From: Limnobaculum eriocheiris
Lineage (GTDB): Bacteria; Pseudomonadota; Gammaproteobacteria; Enterobacterales; Enterobacteriaceae
Assembly: GCF_021010575.1 (NCBI RefSeq)
Contig: NZ_JAJNAG010000025.1
Span: 1 to 49,651 of the forward strand
DNA: 49,651 nt
Reading direction: 5' to 3'
The notes beneath the pieces were generated by a model. The model did no database searches and had not been told where the DNA came from. It worked only from the letters and a program-made list of their open reading frames with translations. Shown piece after piece: positions 16,481 to 25,446 of the stretch. Both the position numbers and the translations under genes were made by a program. Position 1 is the first letter of the stretch, and the number at the start of each line of letters is the position of its first letter.

Positions 16481-18286
16481 ATGTCAGATAAGGCTTTACC
16501 TGTCCCGGTTTTACCGTTGTCACAGGAACAATTAGAACGGTTGAAGACCGCTACTTCCGGCTTAACGCCGGTGCAGCTTGCCTGGGTATCAGGCTATTTG
16601 TGGGGATTAACCGATCGGGAGGGCAATGCGCTTTCGGTGGCTATACCCTCATCAACCCCGGTGACTGCGACGCGCCCGGTAACGATTTTATCCGCCTCGC
16701 AGACTGGCAATGCGCGCAGGCTGGCAACCCAACTGCGCGACGATCTGAGCCATGCGGGGTTATCCGCAACCTTAGTGAATGCGGGTGACTATAAGTTTAA
16801 ACAGATCGATCAGGAACGTCAGCTTATTGTTGTCGCCTCAACGCAGGGGGAAGGTGACGCGCCAGAAGAGGCGATTGCGCTGTATAAATATCTGTTTTCC
16901 AAAAAGGCACCAGCGTTAAATCAGACGCAGTTTGCGGTGTTTGGCTTGGGAGATACTTCTTATGAAAACTTCTGCCAGACCGGTAAAGATTTTGACCATC
17001 GACTGGAAGCGCTGGGCGCTAAACGATTGCTGGCAAGAGTAGATGCGGATGTTGATTATCAGACGCTGGCTGAACAATGGCGTCATCAGATTGTTGAGCG
17101 TCTGAAGGCGGAGGTTCCTGCATCGTTGCCATCATCCGTTGCCCATAAGCCTGGCATTAGCGAAAGCCACGGTAAGTACACCAAAGAGCAACCGCTGATT
17201 GCTTCGTTATCCGTCAATCAGAAAATCACCTCACGCAGTTCCGATCGCGATGTGCGCCATATAGAAATTGATTTAGGTGACTCCGGACTGAGTTATCAGC
17301 CGGGGGATGCATTGGGCGTCTGGTTTCAAAACGATGCTGAGTTGATTGAAACCTTGCTGTCAGAGTTGGGTATGGTGGGTGACACTCAGGTTGAGGTTCA
17401 GGGCAAGCCGCAACCGCTGCGGGATGCTCTCAAATATCATTATGAGCTGACGCAAAATACTATCGCAATTGTAGAGTTTTATGCCAATCACAGCGGTGGT
17501 GCACGTTTGGTAGAACTACTGACGGATAAAGTGCGACTTCAGGAATATGCCCATAATACACCCATTGTGGATATGGTTCGCCATGCGCCTTCCTCAATGG
17601 ATGCGCAGACCCTGTTAACCATGCTGCGACCAATGACGCCACGTCTCTACTCTATTGCTTCATCGCAGGAAGAAGTGGGTAGTGAAGCGCATCTTACCGT
17701 CGGCGTGGTGCGCTACAGTGTGGATGGAAATCCTCGTACCGGCGGGGCCTCCGGCTATCTGGCGGACCGTCTGGAAGAGGAAGGGGATATTGCAGTATTT
17801 ATTGAACACAATGACAACTTCAGACTGCCGGACGATCCTTCTACTCCGGTGATTATGATTGGGCCGGGAACCGGTATTGCACCGTTCCGTGCATTTATGC
17901 AGCAGCGTGAAGCGACCGGTGCAGAAGGTAAAAACTGGCTATTTTTTGGTAACCCTCATTTTACTTCCGATTTCCTTTATCAGGTGGAGTGGCAGCGCTA
18001 TGTAAAAAGCGGTCTGTTAAACCGTATCGATTTGGCCTGGTCGAGAGATCAACAACATAAAGTGTATGTGCAAGACAAGCTGCGGGAAAACGGCAGTGAA
18101 CTGTGGCAATGGATTCAGGATGGCGCCCATCTTTATGTCTGCGGTGATGCAAACCGTATGGCAAAAGATGTGGAACGTGCATTACTGGACGTTGTGTCAA
18201 TGCACGGGGCTATGGACCCTGAGCAGGCCGACGAATTTTTAAGCGAACTGCGTATCGATAAACGCTATCAGCGAGATGTTTACTAA
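16481..18286 (+). CDS. cysJ: Sulfite reductase flavoprotein (alpha) subunit CysJ
   Basis: CysJ carries electrons from NADPH through FAD and FMN to CysI for reduction of sulfite to sulfide. The 601-residue protein has an N-terminal flavodoxin domain ([45 protein letters not shown]) and a ferredoxin-reductase module with the FAD motif RLYSIASSQ, the [11 protein letters not shown] segment, the NADPH-binding [19 protein letters not shown], and the C-terminal DKRYQRDVY. Length is close to E. coli (599). Its stop overlaps the cysI start (TAATG), consistent with co-translation in cysJIH. Confidence 0.98.
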   Translation: MSDKALPVPVLPLSQEQLERLKTATSGLTPVQLAWVSGYLWGLTDREGNALSVAIPSSTPVTATRPVTILSASQTGNARRLATQLRDDLSHAGLSATLVNAGDYKFKQIDQERQLIVVASTQGEGDAPEEAIALYKYLFSKKAPALNQTQFAVFGLGDTSYENFCQTGKDFDHRLEALGAKRLLARVDADVDYQTLAEQWRHQIVERLKAEVPASLPSSVAHKPGISESHGKYTKEQPLIASLSVNQKITSRSSDRDVRHIEIDLGDSGLSYQPGDALGVWFQNDAELIETLLSELGMVGDTQVEVQGKPQPLRDALKYHYELTQNTIAIVEFYANHSGGARLVELLTDKVRLQEYAHNTPIVDMVRHAPSSMDAQTLLTMLRPMTPRLYSIASSQEEVGSEAHLTVGVVRYSVDGNPRTGGASGYLADRLEEEGDIAVFIEHNDNFRLPDDPSTPVIMIGPGTGIAPFRAFMQQREATGAEGKNWLFFGNPHFTSDFLYQVEWQRYVKSGLLNRIDLAWSRDQQHKVYVQDKLRENGSELWQWIQDGAHLYVCGDANRMAKDVERALLDVVSMHGAMDPEQADEFLSELRIDKRYQRDVY

Positions 18287-19983
18287 TGAGCAATGATTCT
18301 GAGATTAAACTGTCTGACAACGAGCGATTAAAACGTGAGAGTCACTTTCTGCGCGGCACCATTGCCGATGATTTGAAAGATGGCCTCACCGGTGGATTTC
18401 GTGGAGACAACTTTCAGCTGATCCGCTTTCACGGTATGTATCAGCAAGACGATCGCGATTTGCGTGCCGAGCGGGCGGAACAGAAGCTGGAGCCGCTGCT
18501 AAATGTGATGCTGCGTTGCCGCCTGCCGGGAGGAATTATTACCCCTCAACAGTGGTTGGGCATCGATCGCTTTGCCGCTGAAGATACGCTATACGGCAGT
18601 ATTCGCCTGACTACCCGTCAAACCTTCCAGTTTCACGGCGTACTGAAAAACGATATTAAACCGATGCATCAGTTGCTGCACCGTTTGGGTATGGACTCCA
18701 TTGCCACTGCCGGTGATGTTAACCGCAATGTGCTATGTACCTCTAATCCCGTTGAGTCAGAACTGCATCAGCAGGCCTATGAATGGGCAAAGAAAATTTC
18801 GGAACACTTACTGCCGAAAACCCGCGCCTATGCTGAAATCTGGCTGGATGGGGAAAAGCTGGAAACTACCGATGTAGAGCCGATTCTTGGCGCAACTTAC
18901 TTGCCACGTAAATTTAAAACCAGCGTGGTGATCCCGCCGGATAACGATGTGGATCTGCACGCCAACGACCTTAACTTTGTTGCCATTGGAGAACATGGTC
19001 AACTGGTTGGTTTTAATGTGCTGGTGGGCGGCGGTCTGGCGATGACCCACGGGGATAAGCTGACTTACCCGCGTAAAGCCTCTGAGTTTGGTTACATTTC
19101 GCTAGAACATACTTTGGCGGTTGCGGAAGCGGTAGTGACTACTCAACGTGACTGGGGTAACCGTTCAGAACGTAAAAATGCCAAGACCAAATATACGTTG
19201 GAACGTGTTGGCGTTGACGCCTTTAAACAAGAGGTTGAGAAACGGGCTGGGGTGACTTTTGCACCTGTGGTTCCTTATCACTTTACCCGTCGTGGCGATC
19301 GGATAGGCTGGGTGGAGGGGGTTGATAAACAATGGCACCTGACGCTGTTTATTGAAAATGGCCGCCTGCTGGATTACCCCGGCAAACCGTTAAAAACCGG
19401 TATGGCTGAAATCGCCAAAATCCATAAAGGGGATTTTCGCCTGACTGCTAATCAAAATCTGATTGTGGCGGGGGTTGCAGCTAAAGATAAAGCCCAAATA
19501 GAGAAGCTGGCTCGCCAGCATGGGTTAATAAATGATGGGGTATCGGAACAGCGCAAAAATTCTATGGCCTGCGTTTCGTTTCCTACTTGTCCACTGGCGA
19601 TGGCCGAGGCGGAACGTTTTCTGCCGGATTTTATTACTCAGGTAGAGCAGGTAATGGAAAAGCACCAGTTAGCCGATGAACATATTATTCTGAGGGTGAC
19701 CGGCTGTCCTAACGGCTGTGGCCGGGCGATGCTGGCAGAGGTTGGGCTGGTGGGTAAAGCGCCGGACCGTTATAACTTACATATTGGCGGTAACCGGGAA
19801 GGTACGCGGATCCCGCGTATGTATCGTGAAAATATTACTTCAGCACAAATATTGTCTGAGCTGGATGATTTGGTTGGTCGTTGGGCCAGCGATCGTCAGG
19901 AGCAGGAAGGGTTTGGCGATTACGTTATCCGCGCCGGAATTATCAAGCCGGTGGTTGACTCTGCTCGTGACTTTTACGATTAA
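18286..19983 (+). CDS. cysI: Sulfite reductase hemoprotein (beta) subunit CysI
   Basis: CysI reduces sulfite to sulfide by six electrons using siroheme coupled to a [4Fe-4S] cluster. The four cluster/siroheme Cys residues are present in CVSFPTC and [11 protein letters not shown]. Substrate and siroheme-binding segments such as [19 protein letters not shown] and TANQNLI are intact. The protein has 565 residues, close to E. coli (570). Siroheme would come from CysG at 27006-28442. cysH follows 9 bp after the stop with AAGGAGAGG as ribosome site. Confidence 0.98.
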   Translation: MSNDSEIKLSDNERLKRESHFLRGTIADDLKDGLTGGFRGDNFQLIRFHGMYQQDDRDLRAERAEQKLEPLLNVMLRCRLPGGIITPQQWLGIDRFAAEDTLYGSIRLTTRQTFQFHGVLKNDIKPMHQLLHRLGMDSIATAGDVNRNVLCTSNPVESELHQQAYEWAKKISEHLLPKTRAYAEIWLDGEKLETTDVEPILGATYLPRKFKTSVVIPPDNDVDLHANDLNFVAIGEHGQLVGFNVLVGGGLAMTHGDKLTYPRKASEFGYISLEHTLAVAEAVVTTQRDWGNRSERKNAKTKYTLERVGVDAFKQEVEKRAGVTFAPVVPYHFTRRGDRIGWVEGVDKQWHLTLFIENGRLLDYPGKPLKTGMAEIAKIHKGDFRLTANQNLIVAGVAAKDKAQIEKLARQHGLINDGVSEQRKNSMACVSFPTCPLAMAEAERFLPDFITQVEQVMEKHQLADEHIILRVTGCPNGCGRAMLAEVGLVGKAPDRYNLHIGGNREGTRIPRMYRENITSAQILSELDDLVGRWASDRQEQEGFGDYVIRAGIIKPVVDSARDFYD

Positions 19984-19992
19984 GGAGAGGCA

Positions 19993-20727
19993 ATGTCGTA
20001 TCTGAATTTAGCCCGGTTAAATCAATTAACGCCAGAAGAACAGAAGGCTGAACTGACGGAGATTAACCGCCAGTTAGAGTCGTTATCTGCTGTACGGCGT
20101 GTTACATGGGCGCTGGAGAATTTGCCAGAAAACAAAGTGCTCTCTTCCAGCTTTGGGATTCAGGCGGCGGTCTGTCTGCATTTGGTTACCCGTCAGCAGC
20201 CGGAGATTCCGGTGATTCTGACGGATACCGGCTATCTGTTTCCTGAAACCTATCAGTTTATCGATAGCCTGACGGAGCAACTTAAGCTTAATCTGAAAGT
20301 GTATCGTTCTCCTTACTCTTCTGTCTGGCAAGAGAGCCGCTATGGCAAGCTGTGGGAACAGGGGGTTGAAGGTATTGAGCGCTATAATCAGTTGAATAAA
20401 GTTGAGCCAATGAACAGGGCGTTAGCTGAGTTACAGGTGCAAACCTGGTTTGCCGGTTTACGCCGTGAGCAGTCGAGTTCCCGGGCGCAATTACCAGTGC
20501 TCGCTATTCAACGCGGGGTATTTAAATTTCTACCGATTATCGATTGGGATAATCGGCAGATTTATCAATATTTGATGGATAACGGCCTGAGTTACCATCC
20601 TTTATGGGAACAAGGCTATTTATCCGTGGGGGATACCCATACAACCCGTAAATGGGAGCCCGGCATGAGTGAAGAAGAAACGCGGTTTTTTGGTTTGAAG
20701 CGGGAGTGTGGGTTGCATGAGGGGTGA
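19993..20727 (+). CDS. cysH: PAPS reductase CysH
   Basis: CysH reduces phosphoadenylyl sulfate to sulfite using thioredoxin or glutaredoxin. The 244-residue protein shows the PAPS-binding [14 protein letters not shown] and [12 protein letters not shown], the [13 protein letters not shown] segment, and the C-terminal ECGLH with the single catalytic Cys. The extra Cys pairs of APS reductases are absent, so PAPS is the substrate, in agreement with cysC in this window. It is the last gene of cysJIH. Confidence 0.98.
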   Translation: MSYLNLARLNQLTPEEQKAELTEINRQLESLSAVRRVTWALENLPENKVLSSSFGIQAAVCLHLVTRQQPEIPVILTDTGYLFPETYQFIDSLTEQLKLNLKVYRSPYSSVWQESRYGKLWEQGVEGIERYNQLNKVEPMNRALAELQVQTWFAGLRREQSSSRAQLPVLAIQRGVFKFLPIIDWDNRQIYQYLMDNGLSYHPLWEQGYLSVGDTHTTRKWEPGMSEEETRFFGLKRECGLHEG

Positions 20728-21010
20728 TGTGTTTTGTTGGTAAACCCGATTAACTTGGTATTGATAACTATCCCGGTCGTAAAGTCAAAGAGGCTTATCC
20801 TGGCGCTTTAATAGGGTAAAACTAAAAAGTAATCATTCGGTCCCTGTTGATAATTTTATTGCGTATTGCCTCGCAACTTAATGATATATGAATGGATAGC
20901 ATTAAATTATTTAGATAACTTCTGTGACAGCCAATGAAAGGGTTGAATAATCAATTCATTGGGCAGTGTTATCGGGGGGTTATGAGTAAGCCTGGGCACT
21001 TTACATCCTG
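20728..21010. other. Gene-free stretch after cysH
   Basis: This interval before ccdAB is AT-rich and holds no convincing gene. A 17-codon open piece (about 20763-20816) ends in a stop but has no start or ribosome site. I see no strong terminator for cysH. The interval may be a junction where the 6-kb ccdAB-to-antiporter segment entered between the two cys operons, but no flanking repeat is evident. Confidence 0.3.
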
Positions 21011-21043
21011 GTGTTAATCGTTCAATATACATGCTATTAACAC
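21011..21043. promoter_or_regulatory. Inverted repeat in the ccdAB promoter region, candidate operator
   Basis: GTGTTAAT (21011-21018) and ATTAACAC (21036-21043) are exact inverted copies with a 17-base spacer, ending 22 bp before ccdA. CcdA-CcdB complexes repress their own promoter in known systems, so this is a plausible binding site. The match is structural only. Confidence 0.45.
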
Positions 21044-21065
21044 GTGCTCATCACGGGGGTGAAAT

Positions 21066-21308
21066 ATGCCAAAGACCCATGCAAAAATAACCAAAAAGAC
21101 GGTCAGTGTGACGTTGGATCCAATCTTGTATCAAAAGGCTCGCGATATGGGTATCAATTTATCAGCGGTATTAACTCATGCGATTGAAGCGCAATTGCAG
21201 GCAGCATCCGTTGCGCAGTGGAAACATGAAAACCAGCAGGCGATGGAAGAGCTAAACCGGATTAGTGAAGAGAACGGGTTACTTTCTGATGAGTACAGGG
21301 CGTTTTGA
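21066..21308 (+). CDS. ccdA: CcdA-family antitoxin
   Basis: CcdA binds DNA through an N-terminal ribbon-helix-helix fold and neutralises CcdB through a flexible C-terminus. The 80-residue protein has TKKTVSVTLDPILYQKARDMGINLSAVLTHAI at residues 10-41 as the RHH part. The C-terminal WKHENQQAMEELNRISEENG and LLSDEYRAF match the CcdB-binding tail of F-plasmid CcdA (WKAEN...ENG...ADE.RDW), with Phe instead of Trp at the end. It has a GGGGGTG ribosome site and its stop overlaps the ccdB start (TGATG). Confidence 0.92.
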   Translation: MPKTHAKITKKTVSVTLDPILYQKARDMGINLSAVLTHAIEAQLQAASVAQWKHENQQAMEELNRISEENGLLSDEYRAF

Positions 21309-21619
21309 TGGTGCAATATACTGTCTATCGTAATGCAGGTAATAATCAGGATTACCCGTACTTATTGAATGTACAAAGTCATCTGATTGATACATTAACC
21401 ACGCGATTGGTGATTCCACTTTTTCCCCGTAGTCGGTTTAAAGGGAAGGTGCCTCAGCATCTGTGCCCGATATTAACCATTGGGGACGTTGAGTATCTGT
21501 TGATGACCCATGAAATGGCCAGCGTACGCCAAAGTATGCTGGGTGACGAAGTGTGTCAGGCCCAGCATCATCGTGATGTAATTAAAGCCGCCATTGATTT
21601 TATGATTGATGGCTTTTAG
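21308..21619 (+). CDS. ccdB: CcdB-family toxin with altered C-terminus
   Basis: CcdB poisons DNA gyrase by binding GyrA. This 103-residue protein aligns with F CcdB: VQYTVYRN, YPYLLNVQSHLIDTLTTRLVIPL, LCPILTIGDVEYLLMTHEMASV, then a C-terminal AAIDFMIDGF. F CcdB ends in Trp-Gly-Ile, residues needed for killing; here the equivalent triplet reads Asp-Gly-Phe. The ATG at 21308 overlaps the ccdA stop, and an in-frame TTG one codon earlier is a poor start. Its 3' end overlaps the convergent hydrolase gene by 20 bp. Gyrase activity is uncertain. Confidence 0.9.
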   Translation: MVQYTVYRNAGNNQDYPYLLNVQSHLIDTLTTRLVIPLFPRSRFKGKVPQHLCPILTIGDVEYLLMTHEMASVRQSMLGDEVCQAQHHRDVIKAAIDFMIDGF

Positions 21620-22517
21620 TGACATCGGGAGATATTAGATACTTGCGGAACCAGGCCAGCGTTCTTTCCCAGGCAAGTTCTGCCGCCTCTTTATCATAGC
21701 GAGGCGTTGAGTCATTATGAAAACCATGATTAACACCGGGATAGATATAGGCTTCATAGGTTTTATGATTGGCTTTCAGTGCCGCTTCATAGGCTGGCCA
21801 GCCTTCGTTAATGCGCGTTTCTAACTCAGCGTAGTGCAACAATATTGGCGCTTTGATATGTGGTACATCTTCCGTTTTGGGTTGGCGGCCATAGAAGGGA
21901 ACGGCAGCACCCAGTTCCGGGTAGGCGACAGCGGCAGCGTTAGCCACGCCTCCGCCATAGCAGAAACCGGTAATGCCCACTTTTCCGCTAGTGGTATCGT
22001 GATGCATCAAAAACTCAATAGCGGCAAAAAAGTCGTTCATTAATTTGGTGGGATCGATCTGCTGTTGTAATTCGCGCCCTTTATCATCATTTCCGGGGTA
22101 ACCGCCTACCGAGCTGAGTCCATCCGGTGCCAGTGCGACAAAGCCTGCTTTTGCCAGACGTCGCGCTACATCTTCAATATAGGGGTTTAGCCCTCGATTT
22201 TCATGCACTACCACCACGCCGGGTACTTTGCCGTTGGCTTTTGCAGGGCGAACTAAATAACCACAAACGCTGCCGTGACCCAGCGGTGACGGGTATTGGA
22301 TATATTCAGCGATAATCTCTGGGTCGGTAAACTCTACCTGTTGTGCATAACTGTAATCGGGCATCAGCAGTGCACCAAGCGCTGCTGCCGAGACGCCACC
22401 AACCACCATTTTGGTTGCCAAATCGATAAACTCACGTTTGCTGATGCGTCCGTGTACGTAGAAATCAAAGTATTCGAGCAGTGCAGGGGGAAAATCTTTT
22501 GCAGTGAGACGAGTCAT
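21600..22517 (-). CDS. Dienelactone hydrolase family protein, YghX-like
   Basis: The protein has 305 residues and an alpha/beta-hydrolase fold. The nucleophile elbow is GFCYGGG, with Cys as in dienelactone hydrolases. The catalytic His lies in YPGVNHGFHND near the C-terminus, and the acid is probably in HYAELETRINEG. An N-terminal segment with ISKREFIDLATKMVVGG and a hydrophobic stretch to about residue 60 resembles the leader of YghX proteins and may direct export, though a classic twin-Arg is not present. The physiological substrate is unknown. It is read convergently with ccdB and overlaps it by 20 bp; an intrinsic terminator separates it from the decarboxylase gene. Confidence 0.85.
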   Translation of the reverse strand: MTRLTAKDFPPALLEYFDFYVHGRISKREFIDLATKMVVGGVSAAALGALLMPDYSYAQQVEFTDPEIIAEYIQYPSPLGHGSVCGYLVRPAKANGKVPGVVVVHENRGLNPYIEDVARRLAKAGFVALAPDGLSSVGGYPGNDDKGRELQQQIDPTKLMNDFFAAIEFLMHHDTTSGKVGITGFCYGGGVANAAAVAYPELGAAVPFYGRQPKTEDVPHIKAPILLHYAELETRINEGWPAYEAALKANHKTYEAYIYPGVNHGFHNDSTPRYDKEAAELAWERTLAWFRKYLISPDVTKSHQS

Positions 22518-22608
22518 AGGCAGGCTCCACGTTTGCTGTCATTAAGTCAGTATAAATAATGGTCTGTAATTGGCGGTTTTGTAAACCAGGGTGAATGGAT
22601 TTGTTAGA

Positions 22609-22639
22609 TAAAAAAACCGGAAAATTGCTTTTCCGGTTT
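22609..22639 (-). terminator. Intrinsic terminator of the antiporter-decarboxylase operon
   Basis: On the minus strand, AAACCGGAAAA / TTTTCCGGTTT (bases 22629-22639 and 22614-22624, 4-base loop) runs into a T-tract. It lies 23 bp past the decarboxylase stop. Confidence 0.88.
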
Positions 22640-22661
22640 CGGGTTGTTCCATCATGCGCCA

Positions 22662-24956
22662 TTATTGCTTAATGCACATAACCTGATATTCACCGTTGAC
22701 CACTTCGACACCGTGAGTGTCGTGGGTAAATCCAGGGAAGCGCTGGTCAAATGCTTCCAGTGCCTTGAGGTAGCCGAGCAGCGGGCCATTTGCCGGACCG
22801 GCATTTTCTCCCGGCATTAGCAGAGGAATTCCTGGTGGATAAGGAACTACGCCTGTAGCGACGGTTCTTCCTGCCATTTTCTTCAGCGGCAGGCTTTCTA
22901 TCTGGTTACGCACCAGCTTCTCATAGGCTTCCACCGGGCTGAGGTCTGGTTTCGGCAGCTCAGAGAAACCGGCGGACATAGCGGCAGTGGTTTTTAGTTC
23001 TTTCATGGCGGCAAACATCATATCGGACAGATCGCGTAGACCCATACCTGCATAGCGTTGCGGATGGCTCTCTAATAGTGCAGGCAACACATGTTCTAAC
23101 GGTGCGTTTGCGTCATAATCCCGTTTAAAATCCAACAGGGTATTGGCTAATGTGCCCCATTTTCCTTTAGTGATACCAATAGAGAACAGGAACAGAATGG
23201 TAAAGTCGGTGGTTTTTTCAACCACGATCCCCTGACGATCAAGATAGGCGGTGACAATACTGGCAGGAATACCGGTTGGCATCAGTGTTCCGTCTGTTTG
23301 CATGCCCGGCGTAACGACCGATACTTTTATTGGATCGAGCATACAGTAGTTGTCTTCTATATCCCCAAATCCATGCCAGGCGGCGTTAGGGTGAAGCACC
23401 CAGTGTTGTGGATTACTAATCAGCTCATCCTGAGGAACCTGATAGAAAGGAATGGTTTTATTTTTCCCTGTACGTGCAGTATCGGGCTGCCAGCAGTTAA
23501 AGAACCATTGTTTATTTTCCGCGAACTCAGCATGCATTCTTGCCATCATTTGACGGAAAGAGACGGCTTCACCAATGGCATCCGTTGTCAGGCTATTGCC
23601 GTTTGTGCCATCCATCATGGCTGCGCTGACATCATTGGAAGCAATGATAGGATAGAACGGCGATGTTGAGGCATGCATCATAAAGGCTTCATTGAAGCGA
23701 GCATGGTCAATAGGGTTTCGACTATCACGAATATGAATCAGCGAGGCCTGAGAGAGTGCGGCTAATAGCTTATGGGTTGACTGGGTGGCGAAAATCGTCG
23801 GGCCTTTTGCATCGTGATCTTTAGGATCGCCATGCATAGCGTGACGATCCTGATAAATCGGATTGAAACGAGCATAGCCATACCATGCTTCATCAAAATG
23901 CAGACGGTCGACACTTTTACCTAATAGCTCCTCTACGCGTTTGACGTTATAACACAGTCCATCATAAGTAGAGTTAGTAATAATGGCGTGCACCGGCGTA
24001 GCATCAATATCTTTGGTAACCAGTGGGTTATCGGCAATCGACTTTTTGATGGCTTTAGTCGTCAGGTGCTCCGGCTTAATAGGGCCGATAATTCCATAGT
24101 AGTTGCGCGATGGCATCATATAGGTGGGAATAGCACCCGACATGGTCATGGCATGTTCCACTGACTTATGGCAGTTACGGTCGCATAGGGCAACTTGATT
24201 GCGGGTAACGCTGGACATCAGGATCACCCGGTTTGACGTAGATGAGCCGTTAGTGACGTGATAGGAGCGATGTGCGCCAAATACCCGTGCGGCGTAACGT
24301 TCACTTTCACCAATGGGACCAGAGTGATCCAGAAGAGAACCCAATTCACCGACGGAGATGGACAAGTCAGAACGGAACAATGACTCGCCGAAGAAGTTGA
24401 AAAAAGCCTGTCCTACCGGTGATTTAAGAAAAGCGGTACCGCCGGTGTGCCCCGGAGTATGCCATGAGTACTCATAAACCTTAGAGAACTCAACCAGTGC
24501 TTTAAACATGGGCGGTAATGCATCCTGACGGTAGCGCTCGGCGGCGGCAATAATTCTACCGCCGATAAAGGAGGCGGTATCTTCCAGTAGCCAAATAAAG
24601 TCGTCGGCCTTCTGCATTACATCAATGGAGATTTGCGTAGCGCTGGTTCTGTTAGCTAATAAGAATACCGGCATTAAAGCATTACGACGCCGTAAGGTAT
24701 CCAGAATGGTTATTGGAAATTGATGATCGGGATCGTTGTCAAAATCCCAGTTCAGCAACAGGCATTGAATGGTAGGGTTTGAGTCAATGATAGAGCAGGC
24801 ATCTTCCATCTGATGTGCGGTTATCACTTCAGCATGGCATTGTTGCAGTTCTCCGGTGAGCTCGCTAATAGCGCGGCCAACGGCAGTGGAATCATCAATA
24901 ACGTTATGTACTAACAGAATGCGGATAGGAAACTTATGTAAGTGAATATCTTGCAT
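22662..24956 (-). CDS. Inducible basic amino acid decarboxylase (Orn/Lys/Arg family, AdiA/LdcA-like)
   Basis: This 764-residue PLP enzyme has the wing domain with EDTASFIGGR (about residues 125-133), the core YSWHTPGHTGG (163-173), FDEAW (354-358) and the PLP lysine Lys396 in QSTHKLLAA, then YPPGIPLLMPGE near the end. These enzymes consume a cytoplasmic proton per decarboxylation and form large oligomers. Substrate is unclear: YARFNPIY and the partner antiporter resemble AdiA/AdiC (arginine), while TQSTHK, SVGELGSLLDHSGP and the ending resemble lysine decarboxylases CadA and LdcA. It lies downstream of the antiporter gene, as in cadBA. Acid induction is likely but no site was identified. Confidence 0.9.
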   Translation of the reverse strand: MQDIHLHKFPIRILLVHNVIDDSTAVGRAISELTGELQQCHAEVITAHQMEDACSIIDSNPTIQCLLLNWDFDNDPDHQFPITILDTLRRRNALMPVFLLANRTSATQISIDVMQKADDFIWLLEDTASFIGGRIIAAAERYRQDALPPMFKALVEFSKVYEYSWHTPGHTGGTAFLKSPVGQAFFNFFGESLFRSDLSISVGELGSLLDHSGPIGESERYAARVFGAHRSYHVTNGSSTSNRVILMSSVTRNQVALCDRNCHKSVEHAMTMSGAIPTYMMPSRNYYGIIGPIKPEHLTTKAIKKSIADNPLVTKDIDATPVHAIITNSTYDGLCYNVKRVEELLGKSVDRLHFDEAWYGYARFNPIYQDRHAMHGDPKDHDAKGPTIFATQSTHKLLAALSQASLIHIRDSRNPIDHARFNEAFMMHASTSPFYPIIASNDVSAAMMDGTNGNSLTTDAIGEAVSFRQMMARMHAEFAENKQWFFNCWQPDTARTGKNKTIPFYQVPQDELISNPQHWVLHPNAAWHGFGDIEDNYCMLDPIKVSVVTPGMQTDGTLMPTGIPASIVTAYLDRQGIVVEKTTDFTILFLFSIGITKGKWGTLANTLLDFKRDYDANAPLEHVLPALLESHPQRYAGMGLRDLSDMMFAAMKELKTTAAMSAGFSELPKPDLSPVEAYEKLVRNQIESLPLKKMAGRTVATGVVPYPPGIPLLMPGENAGPANGPLLGYLKALEAFDQRFPGFTHDTHGVEVVNGEYQVMCIKQ

Positions 24957-25063
24957 GATAACCCCTGAATTTATTTGAATCGGTAATCAGCGCGATTGGC
25001 GATCCGGTTGCCGAAAACAAAGAACATAATGATTAATATAGTAGTGCGAAAATATACTTCTAT

Positions 25064-25098
25064 CGGGTGCTGTATGCGCTAAGTAAACACAGCACCCG
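25064..25098. repeat. Hairpin between antiporter and decarboxylase genes
   Basis: CGGGTGCTGT (25064-25073) and ACAGCACCCG (25089-25098) are exact inverted copies with a 15-base loop, located 9 bp past the antiporter stop and about 110 bp before the decarboxylase start on the minus strand. No T-tract follows. It could stabilise transcript ends or partly terminate, changing the ratio of the two proteins. Confidence 0.6.
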
Positions 25099-25106
25099 AG
25101 CGTTAT

Positions 25107-25446
25107 TTATGGTGTTTCTGTTGATGTCGGTTTATTCGACGGTGAATTTATGGTTTGAGACTGAGTGACAGGTACCACAACCTGTTGTGCCGGCGTGCTG
25201 ATATTTTGCATATGTTCACGGGCATGAATAATGGTATTTCGGTGTTGTCCTATCGATACCCAGAAGGTGGCTATTAGCGCAATAACCGTCACTAGCAGGG
25301 TGAAATAGCGTACCCAGGCAGGGACGCTGCCGCCGGGTTGGGTATGGTGCTCTGCCATCTCATTTTTCCGATTGATGGTCATTTCATAGAAGATGATGGT
25401 GGCGACTACAAACATCAGTGCCCAGCGGGTTTGGCTACCGTCGGAA
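25107..25446 (-). pseudogene. Out-of-frame C-terminal part of the antiporter gene, or a small TM protein
   Basis: Read in the frame shifted from the antiporter, these bases give DGSQTRWALMFVVATIIFYE and TINRKNEMAEHHTQPGG, which parallels the last TM segment of AdiC-type antiporters (GSGAKEVMWSFVTLMVITAM...). The frame then continues with a further TM (VRYFTLLVTVIALIATFWV) and a polar Thr/Ser/Pro tail. Removing one A from the AAA at 25445-25447 would join it to the upstream frame into a protein of about 516 residues. Alternatively, translation could start at the internal ATG of MAEHHTQPGG, giving a separate one-TM protein. Confidence 0.6.

Noticed and set aside
20763-20816. Short open piece after cysH that resembles a protein C-terminus
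   Set aside because: No start codon and only 17 codons; too little to call a pseudogene.
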